A stretch of 50,082 nt of DNA from an uncultured Clostridia bacterium (GTDB lineage Bacteria > Bacillota > Clostridia > TANB77 > CAG-508). Shown piece after piece: positions 33,562 through 42,167 of this stretch. The number at the start of each line of letters is the position of its first letter. Position 1 is the stretch's first letter. The position numbers were made by a program, and so were the translations under genes. Below the pieces are notes generated by a model. It did no database searches. It was not told where the DNA came from and was given only the letters and a program-made list of their open reading frames with translations. The DNA lies in NCBI GenBank assembly GCA_934157205.1, contig CAKPHJ010000007.1, positions 1-50,082 of the forward strand. Direction: 5' to 3'.

Positions 33562-35316
33562 ATGAATGAGTATAGAACATATACTTGTAATCAAATTAGT
33601 TTAGAAGATGTAGGAAAAAAAGTAAGAATAGCAGGTTTTGTAGAAACAATTCGTGATCTTGGTGGACTTGTTTTCCTAGATATAAGAGACATGTATGGAA
33701 TTACACAAGTTGTAACTTCAAGTGAACAAACAGACGTAGATTTTGCTTCACACATTCCTATTGAATCTTCTGTAACAGTTTATGGAGAAGTTAAAAAAAG
33801 AGATGAAGAAACAATAAACTCAAAATTAAAAACTGGTTTAGTTGAAATTCGCATCGAAGAAATTAAAATATTAGGTAAAAGAACAATGAATTTGCCATTT
33901 GAAGTAAATTCAAATCAAGATATACGTGAAGATTTAAGACTTCAATATCGTTTCTTAGACTTAAGAAATAACAGATTAAAAAATAATTTAATATTAAGAG
34001 CTCAAGTTCTTCAATTTCTAAGACAACAAATGATAGAACAAGGCTTTTTAGAGGTTCAAACTCCAATACTTACAAGTTCTTCACCTGAAGGTGCAAGAGA
34101 TTATTTAGTACCAAGTAGATTACATGCTGGCAAATTTTATGCCTTACCACAAGCACCTCAACAATTTAAACAATTGCTTATGGTATCTGGAATTGATAAA
34201 TATTTTCAAATAGCTCCTTGTTTTAGAGATGAAGATGCAAGAGCAGATAGAGCTCCTGGTGAATTTTATCAATTAGATATGGAAATGGCATATGCTACAC
34301 AAGAAGATGTTTTTTCTGTAATGGAACCTGTTGTGTACAATACATTTAAAAAGTTTTCAAATAAAAAAATAAGTAAATATCCTTTTCCAAGAATACCTTA
34401 TAAAGAATCTATGATAAAATATGGAACAGATAAACCAGATTTAAGAAATCCTTTATTTATTATAGACTTATCTGAATTTTTTAGTAAATGTACTTTTAAA
34501 CCATTTATTGGAAGAACAGTTAGAGCTATAAAAGTTAAAGGTCATCTTTCAAAAGGATTTCATGAAAAAATGTTACAATATGCTATGTCTATAGGCATGG
34601 GTGGGCTTGGATACTTAGAGGTTCAAGAAGATTTAAGTTATAAAGGTCCTATTGACAAATTTATTCCACAAGAATTAAAATCAGATTTATTAGAATTAGC
34701 AGATTTAGAAAAAGAAGATACTATTTTCTTTATAGCTGATTCTGAGAAAAGAGCAACAGAACTTGCAGGTCAAATAAGAACAGAATTAGGAAAAAGACTA
34801 AATTTAATAAATGAAGATATTTTTGAATTTTGTTGGATTATAGATTTTCCAATGTTTGAATTAGATGAACATGAAAAATTAGCATTTAGTCATAATCCAT
34901 TCTCTATGCCTCAAGGTGGTTTAGATGCATTAAATAATAAAAATCCTTTAGATATTTTAGCATATCAATATGATATTGTATGCAATGGAATTGAACTTTC
35001 TTCTGGAGCTGTAAGAAATCATAATATTGAAATTATGTTAAAAGCCTTTACTATGGCTGGATATACAGAAGATGAAGTAAAATCTAAATTTGGTGCTTTA
35101 TATACAGCATTTCAATTTGGTGCTCCACCACATGCAGGTATTGCACCTGGTATTGATAGAATGCTTATGTTACTTGCAAATGCTGATACCATTAGAGAAG
35201 TAATTGCATTTCCTTTAAATAGTAAGGCGCAAGATTTAATGATGGGTGCTCCAAGTAATGTAAAAAGAGAACAATTAAGAGATGTTCATATAGATATTAT
35301 TAAAAATAATAAATAA
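33562..35316 (+). CDS. aspS: aspartyl-tRNA synthetase (bacterial type)
   Basis: A 584-residue class II synthetase: N-terminal OB-fold anticodon domain (residues 1-110), motif 2 (FQIAPCFRDEDARADR), the bacterial-type GAD insertion (about 300-410) and motif 3 (APGIDRMLML). The start is ATG 33562, preceded by AAAGGAGGGTTTTATTT; an earlier in-frame start at 33502 would lie in the T-box terminator. Because GatCAB is encoded in the same window, the enzyme could be non-discriminating and also make Asp-tRNA(Asn), but this is not decidable from the residues seen. Confidence 0.95.
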   Translation: MNEYRTYTCNQISLEDVGKKVRIAGFVETIRDLGGLVFLDIRDMYGITQVVTSSEQTDVDFASHIPIESSVTVYGEVKKRDEETINSKLKTGLVEIRIEEIKILGKRTMNLPFEVNSNQDIREDLRLQYRFLDLRNNRLKNNLILRAQVLQFLRQQMIEQGFLEVQTPILTSSSPEGARDYLVPSRLHAGKFYALPQAPQQFKQLLMVSGIDKYFQIAPCFRDEDARADRAPGEFYQLDMEMAYATQEDVFSVMEPVVYNTFKKFSNKKISKYPFPRIPYKESMIKYGTDKPDLRNPLFIIDLSEFFSKCTFKPFIGRTVRAIKVKGHLSKGFHEKMLQYAMSIGMGGLGYLEVQEDLSYKGPIDKFIPQELKSDLLELADLEKEDTIFFIADSEKRATELAGQIRTELGKRLNLINEDIFEFCWIIDFPMFELDEHEKLAFSHNPFSMPQGGLDALNNKNPLDILAYQYDIVCNGIELSSGAVRNHNIEIMLKAFTMAGYTEDEVKSKFGALYTAFQFGAPPHAGIAPGIDRMLMLLANADTIREVIAFPLNSKAQDLMMGAPSNVKREQLRDVHIDIIKNNK

Positions 35317-35324
35317 TAAATATA

Positions 35325-35359
35325 AAAAAAGAGGAATTTTCTAAAATTTCCTCTTTTTT
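35325..35359 (+). terminator. aspS terminator
   Basis: Stem AAAAAAGAGGAATTTT/AAAATTTCCTCTTTTTT with a two-base loop and T run. Confidence 0.75.
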
Positions 35360-35390
35360 CATATATTTATACATTTACTTTTTATATAAA

Positions 35391-35669
35391 TTATTTTTTG
35401 TTTACTAAATCTTTTAATGCTTTACCAGCTTTGAAAACTGGAGCAATTGATGCAGGTATTTTGATTTCTTCTTTAGTTTGTGGGTTTCTACCTTTTCTAG
35501 CTGCTCTTTTTCTTACTTCAAAAGAACCAAATCCAACTAATTGAACTTTGTCTCCTTTTTTTAGTGCATCTGTTATTACTTCTATAAAAGCGTTTACTGA
35601 TGCTTCAGCTGCTTTTTTTGTTTCTCCTGTTTTTGCAGCCATTGCTGCGATTAATTCAGCTTTGTTCAT
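35391..35669 (-). CDS. hup: HU-family DNA-binding protein
   Basis: A 92-residue histone-like protein. The N-terminal MNKAELIAAMA, the dimer core GDKVQLVGFGSFEVRKRAAR and the DNA-binding arm RNPQTKEEIKIPAS are all conserved. It binds and bends DNA in the nucleoid as a dimer. Start ATG with ATAGGAGGTAATTTAA upstream. It stands alone next to aspS, convergent. Confidence 0.96.
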   Translation of the reverse strand: MNKAELIAAMAAKTGETKKAAEASVNAFIEVITDALKKGDKVQLVGFGSFEVRKRAARKGRNPQTKEEIKIPASIAPVFKAGKALKDLVNKK

Positions 35670-35793
35670 TTAAATTACCTCCTATAAGATTTAAAGTGTA
35701 TATGTAGATTATTACATTTTTATGTAATAATAGTACTACTAATAGAAATATTCGCCAAAAGTATTGAAAATCCTTCTTTTTTTTACATTTTTT

Positions 35794-37430
35794 CTAATAT
35801 ACTTTTAACTTTTCTAGTATTTTGCAAAGTTTTTCACCACCTGGCAATACTATAATTTCTTCTTTTGAAAATACTTTTAAAGCTATAATTGCAATAGCAT
35901 ATATAATTACTGCTGTTAGTATTGATATTATTGTTACCATTCTTTGTGCTAATATTCCTGAAAGTATTAAATATACTGCATATGAACATATTCCCATTAT
36001 AATTGTTGCTAAAACTGGTTTTATAACAAATTTTGAAAAACTTAAATTTAGTTTTATATTTTTTCTTAATGCTGTCATTGCTATTGTAAATGCAACCAAA
36101 TGACAAGCAACAGAACCCCATGCAGCACCATTTACTCCTATTTCTGGAATTGGTACTAATATTAGGTTAAATATTAATTTAGTTAAAACTCCACAACCGT
36201 AATGCAATTGCTGGAATTGCTAATTTTCCATATCCTTGTAATGCACCATTTATAGTTTGATCTAATATTGTAAATATTATTGTTAATGAACTTATTTGTA
36301 AAACTACTTCTCCAGAACTTGCATTTGGAAATAATAGGTTTAATATTGGTCCTGCAAATATGCACATTCCTATTGTGCATGGCAATCCAATTAACATTGA
36401 TATTAATAATGAAAATGATGTTTTTTTTGTTATTGTTTTATTATCTTTCATTGCTTTAGCAGCTGAAATTGCTGGAACAAGTGCAGTAGAAAATGCTACA
36501 TTTATTGATAATGGTAAGCTTGTAAGCATGTCAACTTTTCCACCCAATATTCCATATTGTGATATAGCCATATCTTCTGACATAAAGTTTTTTAGGCTTC
36601 TTACTACTGTAAAAGAATCAATGTTTTTATTAATTGATGATAATATTGCTGTTATTGCTATTGGAACAGAAACCATTAATATTTTCTTTATTATTGTTTT
36701 TACTCTTTCATATTTATAATTTACAGTTTGTTTTATTTCTAATGCTATTTCTTGTCTTTTTGTTTTGTAAAATAAATATAAATATCCAAAACCAGCAAAT
36801 GTTGCCAATGTTGTTGCTAATGTTGCTCCACCTGCCATCCATTCTGTAGAAGCATTTGAAATTATTGCAACTATTTCAACTAATATAATTGTTAAAGTTG
36901 TTTTAAATAATTGTTCTAAACTTTGAGATTTTGCAGTAGCTTTTATATTTTGTCTTGCGTTAAAAAATCCTCTCATAACAGATGAAATCGCAACAAAAAA
37001 TATTGCTGGTGATAATGCTACAAGTGTCATTTCCGCTTCTGGAATTTGAAGCCAATAATTTGCAATCATATGTGCTCCAAAAAATAGCATCATACTTCCA
37101 ACTAAACCTATAACAGCAAATGTAGCAAATGCAATTTTAAAAATTCTGTAAGCTCCTTTATGATCACCGTACAGCAATTCTTTCTGATACCAATTTTGAA
37201 ATTGCATTTGGTACTCCTATAGATGAAATAGTTAATAACATTGCATATATTTGATACCCAGCTGAAACAATTCCATTTCCTTTGTCCCCAAAGCCTTCCC
37301 TATTTGTAAGATATAAAGTATAAACAAGCCCTAACAATTTTACTAATACCTGTGAAAAAATGAGTGTAATTACTCCTTGCATAAAAGTTTCTTTTTTAGG
37401 CATTTTTTTTACTTCATCTTTAACTGTCAT
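35794..37430 (-). CDS. MurJ/SpoVB-type polysaccharide flippase, needs two +1 shifts at CGG
   Basis: A MOP-superfamily exporter of the SpoVB/YtgP/MurJ group that flips lipid-linked cell-wall or cortex precursors. The N-terminal segment KKETFMQGVITLIFSQVLVK and SIGVPNAISKLVSE are typical. In-frame CGG occurs at 37169 (codon 88) and at 36199. Reading CGGT as Gly each time gives IAV-G-DHKGAYRIFKIAF and AIAL-G-CGVLTKLIFN, joining three partial frames into one protein of 544 residues with about 14 membrane segments, the normal size. Without the first shift the zero frame stops at once (CGG TGA). Start ATG 37430 with GGGAGTGGTTAA upstream, 18 bases after the pyrophosphatase gene. Confidence 0.87.
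36196..36199 (-). other. CGGT recoding site 7 (MurJ/SpoVB, second)
   Basis: TTA-CGGT-TGT on the minus strand. The zero frame stops five codons later; the +1 frame continues 134 codons in the late membrane domain. Confidence 0.78.
37166..37169 (-). other. CGGT recoding site 6 (MurJ/SpoVB, first)
   Basis: GTA-CGGT-GAT on the minus strand. In the zero frame CGG is followed directly by TGA, so without a shift only 88 residues are made. Confidence 0.82.
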
Positions 37431-37448
37431 TTAACCACTCCCAACTTT

Positions 37449-38375
37449 TTATAAAGCTTTGTCTATATTAGGCAATATTTGTTTTTTCCTAGAAACAACT
37501 CCCTCTAAAAACATTTTATCATCTATTAGTTTACTTTCGAATGCTTTTTCAGTTATGTTGGCCTTATCTCCTAATGCTATAATTTCTGTGTTACTATTTA
37601 AAATATCTGTAATTGCAAAAACAAATAAACTTAAATTTTTACTTGATATTTCATTTTGTATAGCTGCTTTTAATTCTTTTTCTCTTTTTAGTACATCTTC
37701 TATATCTACAGTATTAACTTGTGCAATAACAAATTTTATTCCACTTTTATCTAAATTTTTTGCATCTAATGTTATAAGTTCTTCACAAGAATAGTCGTCT
37801 AAATCAGTTCCAGCTTTTAACATTTCTAAACCATATTTTTTTATATCAATTTTAGCTATTTTTTCAAGTTCATTTAGTGCATTAATATCATGTTCAGTTG
37901 TTGTTGGAGATTTTAATAATAATGTATCTGATATTATGCTACTAGCCATTAATATTGCTTCTTGTTCATTTATTTCTAATCCTTTTTCAATAAATGTTTT
38001 ATATAATATTGTAGATGTACATCCATATGGTCTTGCAGTATAATATAATGGTTCAGATGTTTCGAAATTTGCAATTCTGTGATGATCTATTACACCTAAA
38101 ATACTTGCCTTTTCTATTCCTTCTACACTTTGGTTAAATTCGTTATGATCTATCATAATAACTTTTTGACCTGGTTCAACTTTTTCTATTAATTCTGGTT
38201 CTTCCATTTTTAAATAATCTAAAACATATTTTGTTTCTTTATTTATATTTCCTAACCTTACTGCTTTTGTATTATTTTTTCCGCACTTTTCGCTTAATTT
38301 TTGTTTTACTATACTAGAACATATTGAATCTGTATCTGGGTTTTTGTGTCCAAATATTAAAATTTTTTCTTCCAT
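37449..38375 (-). CDS. ppaC: manganese-dependent inorganic pyrophosphatase (DHH family)
   Basis: A 308-residue family II pyrophosphatase. Metal ligands are in GHKNPDTDSICS (H10, D14, D16) and IDHHRIANF (about residues 96-99), with a C-terminal DHHA2 domain ending VSRKKQILP. It hydrolyses PPi and drives nucleic acid and sugar-nucleotide synthesis. No regulatory CBS/DRTGG insert, by length. Start ATG 38375 with AAGGAAGATAAAT upstream; operon with Hsp33 upstream (19 bases) and the flippase downstream. Confidence 0.94.
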   Translation of the reverse strand: MEEKILIFGHKNPDTDSICSSIVKQKLSEKCGKNNTKAVRLGNINKETKYVLDYLKMEEPELIEKVEPGQKVIMIDHNEFNQSVEGIEKASILGVIDHHRIANFETSEPLYYTARPYGCTSTILYKTFIEKGLEINEQEAILMASSIISDTLLLKSPTTTEHDINALNELEKIAKIDIKKYGLEMLKAGTDLDDYSCEELITLDAKNLDKSGIKFVIAQVNTVDIEDVLKREKELKAAIQNEISSKNLSLFVFAITDILNSNTEIIALGDKANITEKAFESKLIDDKMFLEGVVSRKKQILPNIDKAL

Positions 38376-38394
38376 ATTTATCTTCCTTTCTTTT

Positions 38395-39286
38395 TTATTT
38401 ATTTTCTTCTATTTTAGCAATTATATCATTTAATTCTTCTTTTGTGAAATAATATTTTTTATTACAAAAATGACACTGCAATTCTGCCTTTTCGTCTTCA
38501 TCTTTTATTTCAGTAAGTTGTTCTTTTCCAAGTGTTAACAGTGCATCTGCCATATGCTCTTTTGAACAATCACATTCAAAAATTGGTGTTATATTTTCTT
38601 CTATAATTTTTACATTTTCATCACCAGTTATTTTTTGTGCTATTTCTTTCAATGTTAGTTTTTCGTCTAACATTCTTGAAATTGCTCCAGCATTAAATAT
38701 AGATTTTTCTATTTTAGATATTTCCTCTTCTGTTGCATCTGGCATTGGATTTATTAAATAACCTCCTGCTGATTTTACTCCGTTTTTATCTATTAAAACC
38801 CCTAAAGCAACAGCAGAATTTCTTTGTTCTGAATTTACAAAATAATTTGCAAAATCCTCTGCAATTTCTCCTGAAATAATTGGTGAAATTCCAATGTAAG
38901 GCTTTTTTAATCCAATATCTTTTATTACATTTATATATCCTTGTGTTCCAACAGCTTTACTAACATCTAATTTTCCAAATTCATTTAATGGAATATCTAC
39001 ACCGTGGATTTGCTACATATCCTTTAATTTTCGGAAAATTGTTGCTTGTTGCAACCATCATTCCAATTTCTCCATTACCTTTAATTTGTACTGTTAGTTT
39101 GTCTTTAGAATTTTTCATTTCTACTGCCATAATAGATGTTATTGTTAGCATTCTTCCAAAAGCTGCTGTTACCACTGGACTTAAATCATGTATTTTTTTT
39201 GCTTTTTCTACAAGTTCTGTTGTATTAGCACATACAACAGATACCTTACCATTATATGCTAAAAATTTTACAATTTTGTCTTGCAT
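38395..39286 (-). CDS. hslO: Hsp33 redox-regulated chaperone, needs +1 shift at CGG 39004
   Basis: Hsp33 is activated by oxidative unfolding. The N-terminal half runs to GYVANP (residue 94); codon 95 is in-frame CGG (39004-39002). Reading CGGT as one residue gives ANP-G-VDIPLNEFGKLDVSKAVG, the exact family sequence, and continues to the stop at 38395 for 296 residues. The C-terminal zinc site CDC...CHFC (two Cys in FECDCSKE, two in LQCHFCNKK) is intact, so the redox switch is present only in the shifted product. Start ATG 39286 with AAGGGAAATAAATAAA upstream. Confidence 0.9.
39001..39004 (-). other. CGGT recoding site 8 (Hsp33)
   Basis: CCA-CGGT-GTA on the minus strand: an extra C before the Gly of NPGVD. 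The zero frame stops seven codons later. Confidence 0.82.
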
Positions 39287-39349
39287 TTTATTTATTTCCC
39301 TTCTTTTTATTTTTGATAATTTTATTATTAGTATTTGTGTAATTAGTAA

Positions 39350-40586
39350 TTATCTGTGTACTTCAAACATGTCTTTTCCTTCTCCACAAACAGGACAAAC
39401 CCAATCATCTGGTAAATCTTCAAATGCTGTTCCAGGCTTTATTCCAGCTTTTTCATTTCCAAATTTGGGATTATAAATATATTTGCATTCTACACATTCG
39501 TATCTTTGTGTGTCAGATTTTTCTAGTTTAAAGTTTCTATATCCTAAACCTAATGCAACAATTACCATTAATAAAAATGATAGCGCTTTCCATATTCCAC
39601 TTTCTAATAAAATTATAGCAAATATTCCAAATGCCGCACTTATTCCATATAATATTAAAACTGCTTGTTTTTGGCTAAATCCACTTGCTACAATTCTATG
39701 ATGTAAATGTCCTTTATCTGCTTTAAATATTGCCTTTATTGACTTACCTTTTACTAATCTTCTTACAATAGCCCATATTGTGTCAAATATAGGTAAACCT
39801 AACGCTATAAGTGGTAATACAATTACAGCTACTGTATATGTTTTTGCAACTCCTAAAATTGATATTATTGAAAGAGAGTATCCTAAAAAGTTTGAACCTG
39901 TATCACCTATAAATGTTTTTGCTGGTGAAAAATTAAAAGGTAGAAATCCTACTAAAGCTCCAGCCAAAGAAGTTATTAATAATATTGAAACTAATGGTGA
40001 TCCATTTAATACAAATATTATTAATAATGAAACTGAAGAAATTACTGAAATTCCTGAAGATAATCCGGTCTAAACCATCTATTAAATTTATAGCATTTGT
40101 TACTCCAACAATCCAGCCAATTGTAAGTAAAATTGAAAATATTTCTCTTAGTTGCTCTCCATGTATAAATGCTGGTGTTATTTCATCTATTCTTATTCCA
40201 AAAGAAACTGCTACAATAGCAGCTAATAATTGCCCCGCAAGTTTAGTTATTGGTTTTATTGTTATAATATCATCTACAATACATGTTACAGATATTATTA
40301 TAATTCCAAATAACATTCCTAATAATTTTTTTCCATATTGTTCTATTCCAAATAAATTTATACTATGCTCTATTGTCATAACAATTAATAAATATATTAC
40401 TGAAACTAAAAATCCTAAAATTACAGCTGGTCCTCCAAATTTAGGCATTGCTTTTTTATGCATTCTTCTTTTGTCTTTTGGTATATCTACTGCTCCAACT
40501 TTTTTTGCTATTCTTATAGTATATGGTGTTGCCATAAATGTTACTATAAAAGCTAGTAAAAATGCAATTGCTATATCTCCCCACAT
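39350..40586 (-). CDS. TagO/WecA-type polyprenyl-phosphate sugar-1-phosphate transferase fused to rubredoxin, needs +1 shift at CGG 40067
   Basis: An integral membrane glycosyl-1-phosphate transferase that starts wall polymer or polysaccharide synthesis on undecaprenyl phosphate. Motifs are the acidic VDDIITI, the signature NAINLIDGLDGL, FIGDTGSNFLGY and the WecA/TagO-type HLHHR. The signature is broken after NLIDGLD by in-frame CGG 40067-40065 (codon 174). CGGA read as Gly restores DGLD-G-LSSGISVISS and gives 411 residues in all. The last 45 or so residues are a complete rubredoxin domain: YECVECKYIYNP with one CxxC pair and DDWVCPVCGEGKDMFE with the second, in the same frame as the membrane domain. 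The start ATG 40586 follows AAGGAGGCTAAAAAA. Fusion of the two domains is unusual. Confidence 0.87.
40064..40067 (-). other. CGGA recoding site 9 (TagO/WecA)
   Basis: GAC-CGGA-TTA on the minus strand, inside the invariant N-x3-N-x2-D-G-x-D-G active-site signature. Either of two adjacent C can be regarded as the extra base. Confidence 0.82.
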
Positions 40587-40608
40587 TTTTTTAGCCTCCT
40601 TAATAGTT

Positions 40609-41055
40609 TTATTTCATATTTTCATTTTCAATTTGTTTTATAATTTCAAGTCTTTCTAAATGTCTTCCACCTTCAAATTCTGTTGCAAGCCACATTCTTA
40701 ATATACATATTGCTTCATTAACTGTAACATCATCTGCTCCCAATGCCAAAATATTGCTATTGTTGTGAAGCCTTGCATATTTTGCAGTGTACTCGTTATG
40801 ACATGGTGTACATCTTATTCCTCTAAATTTATTTGCTACAATACTCATTCCAAGACCTGAACGACATATTAGTATTCCTTTTTCACATTTTTCTTCTTGT
40901 ATTGAGTTTGCTACTAGTTTAGCAATATTAGGGTAATCTACTCTTTCTCCATTCATACAACCAAAGTCTTTGTATTTTATTTGTTTTTCATTTAAATATT
41001 TTTTTATTTCTTCTTTTAATTTATAACCACCATGATCACAACCTATTGCTATCAT
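40609..41055 (-). CDS. rpiB: ribose-5-phosphate isomerase B (RpiB/LacAB family)
   Basis: A 148-residue sugar-phosphate isomerase interconverting ribose-5-P and ribulose-5-P. The N-terminal IAIGCDHGGY, the active-site loop ILICRSGLGMSIVANKFRGIRC and NILALGADDV are conserved. The loop has CRSG where many RpiB have CGTG, so another aldose phosphate cannot be excluded. Start ATG 41055 with TTGGAGTGATAAAA upstream; a GTG three codons earlier overlaps the binding site. Twenty-two bases upstream of the TagO-rubredoxin gene. Confidence 0.88.
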   Translation of the reverse strand: MIAIGCDHGGYKLKEEIKKYLNEKQIKYKDFGCMNGERVDYPNIAKLVANSIQEEKCEKGILICRSGLGMSIVANKFRGIRCTPCHNEYTAKYARLHNNSNILALGADDVTVNEAICILRMWLATEFEGGRHLERLEIIKQIENENMK

Positions 41056-41149
41056 TTTTATCACTCCAATTCTATTTATTTTGTTCTAATTTGTTTTTTT
41101 CAATATATCATAATTTCTTTTATATTACAATAATTATTATAAATTTTGC

Positions 41150-41178
41150 TTGCTTTTTACCAAAAAATATGTTAAAAT
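41150..41178 (+). promoter_or_regulatory. Sigma-A promoter for rpsT
   Basis: TTGCTT (41150-41155), 17-base spacer, TAAAAT (41173-41178), about 40 bases before the start codon. Confidence 0.6.
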
Positions 41179-41221
41179 ATCATATGTTATAGTTTATATA
41201 GACTAAGAGGAGGTGCAAAAA

Positions 41222-41488
41222 ATGCCAAATATCAAATCAGCAAAAAAAAGAGTTAAGGTAATCGAGAAAAAAACATTAAGAAATAATATGATAAAATCTG
41301 GATATAAATCTGCTGTAAAAAAATTCGAACAAGCTATTGAAGCTGGAAAAGTAGAAGAAGCAAAAGCTTTATTCTCAGAAGCTACAAAAAAAATAGATCA
41401 AGCTTGTACTAAAGGTGTTATAGTAAAAAATACAGCATCTAGAAAAAAATCTAGCTTATCAAAAAAATTAAATTCAGCTATTGCCTAG
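41222..41488 (+). CDS. rpsT: 30S ribosomal protein S20
   Basis: An 88-residue basic helical protein with the typical N-terminus MPNIKSAKKRVKVIEKKTLRN and the conserved GVIVKNTASRKKSSLSKKLN end. It binds 16S rRNA in early 30S assembly. The start is ATG 41222 with AGGAGGTGCAAAAA upstream; the open frame extends slightly further but would include that site. Monocistronic with its own promoter and terminator. Confidence 0.96.
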   Translation: MPNIKSAKKRVKVIEKKTLRNNMIKSGYKSAVKKFEQAIEAGKVEEAKALFSEATKKIDQACTKGVIVKNTASRKKSSLSKKLNSAIA

Positions 41489-41540
41489 AATTATATAAAA
41501 ATTATGCATAGTTTTTATAAGAACTTAAAACAAGTTCAGT

Positions 41541-41584
41541 AAAAAGGAGATTTGAGTTTTAACCATAACTCAAATCTCTTTTTA
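41541..41584 (+). terminator. rpsT terminator
   Basis: Stem AAAAAGGAGATTTGAGTT/AACTCAAATCTCTTTTT followed by further T-rich sequence. Confidence 0.75.
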
Positions 41585-41806
41585 ATTTTTAAAGTGACAA
41601 AATTATACTTTTATTAATTTCTACTAGAAAACATTGAAGTATAAGTTTTACAAATTTAATAACGAATGTGAATGAAAAATTTTAGAAATTCTTACGAAAT
41701 TTTCTGGTTTAAATTTCCATTGTATTTAATAAATTATAGTTGTATTATTAATATATATACTATTTACATTAATTACTGTAACTAGTAAATATTAATTAGT
41801 TTTATT
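41585..41806. other. Non-coding stretch between rpsT and the small membrane protein
   Basis: AT-rich sequence, with no gene or convincing conserved RNA motif. It presumably carries the promoter of the small membrane protein; several TATA-like boxes exist but no clear -35. Confidence 0.4.
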
Positions 41807-41816
41807 GAGGTGTATT

Positions 41817-42068
41817 ATGTTTAAAAAATTATTGGAAAATTTTAATAATTTTGAGCAAATAACATATAAAATATTAAAACACGGATTAAGTTTTTGTTTT
41901 TTTATTTGCATGATATCAATATTTATTTTACTTACATATGACTTGATTTTTTCTATACCTATTTTTTATTACATTGGAATTGCTATGTTTAGACTTAGTT
42001 TAATTTTTAGTATAGAATTTGTTATTTGTAGCTTTGTTGTTGATGGTATAAAGAAACAAATAATATAA
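41817..42068 (+). CDS. small two-span membrane protein
   Basis: An 83-residue hypothetical protein. The N-terminal 20 residues are amphipathic (FKKLLENFNNFEQITYKILK), then two hydrophobic segments (about residues 25-43 and 48-75) and a basic end. The start is ATG 41817, four bases after GAGGTG; an in-frame TTG at 41805 would include the site. Sequence order and size recall uncharacterised proteins near rpsT in other clostridia, but no function is known. Confidence 0.6.
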   Translation: MFKKLLENFNNFEQITYKILKHGLSFCFFICMISIFILLTYDLIFSIPIFYYIGIAMFRLSLIFSIEFVICSFVVDGIKKQII

Positions 42069-42167
42069 AAAATAAGCTTTTTATGCAATGACATAATTTA
42101 TATATTTGCCATTTCATTTAAAGCTTATTTTAAGTTTATTACTAAAAAATTTAATATTTTCACATTT

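Noticed and set aside
3191..40067. Interpretation of the extra C as random sequencing error
   Set aside because: Random indels would not fall only between codons in front of GGA/GGT, nor spare GG in other phases such as TGG. A systematic motif-specific error cannot be excluded from sequence alone, so it is kept as the main alternative.
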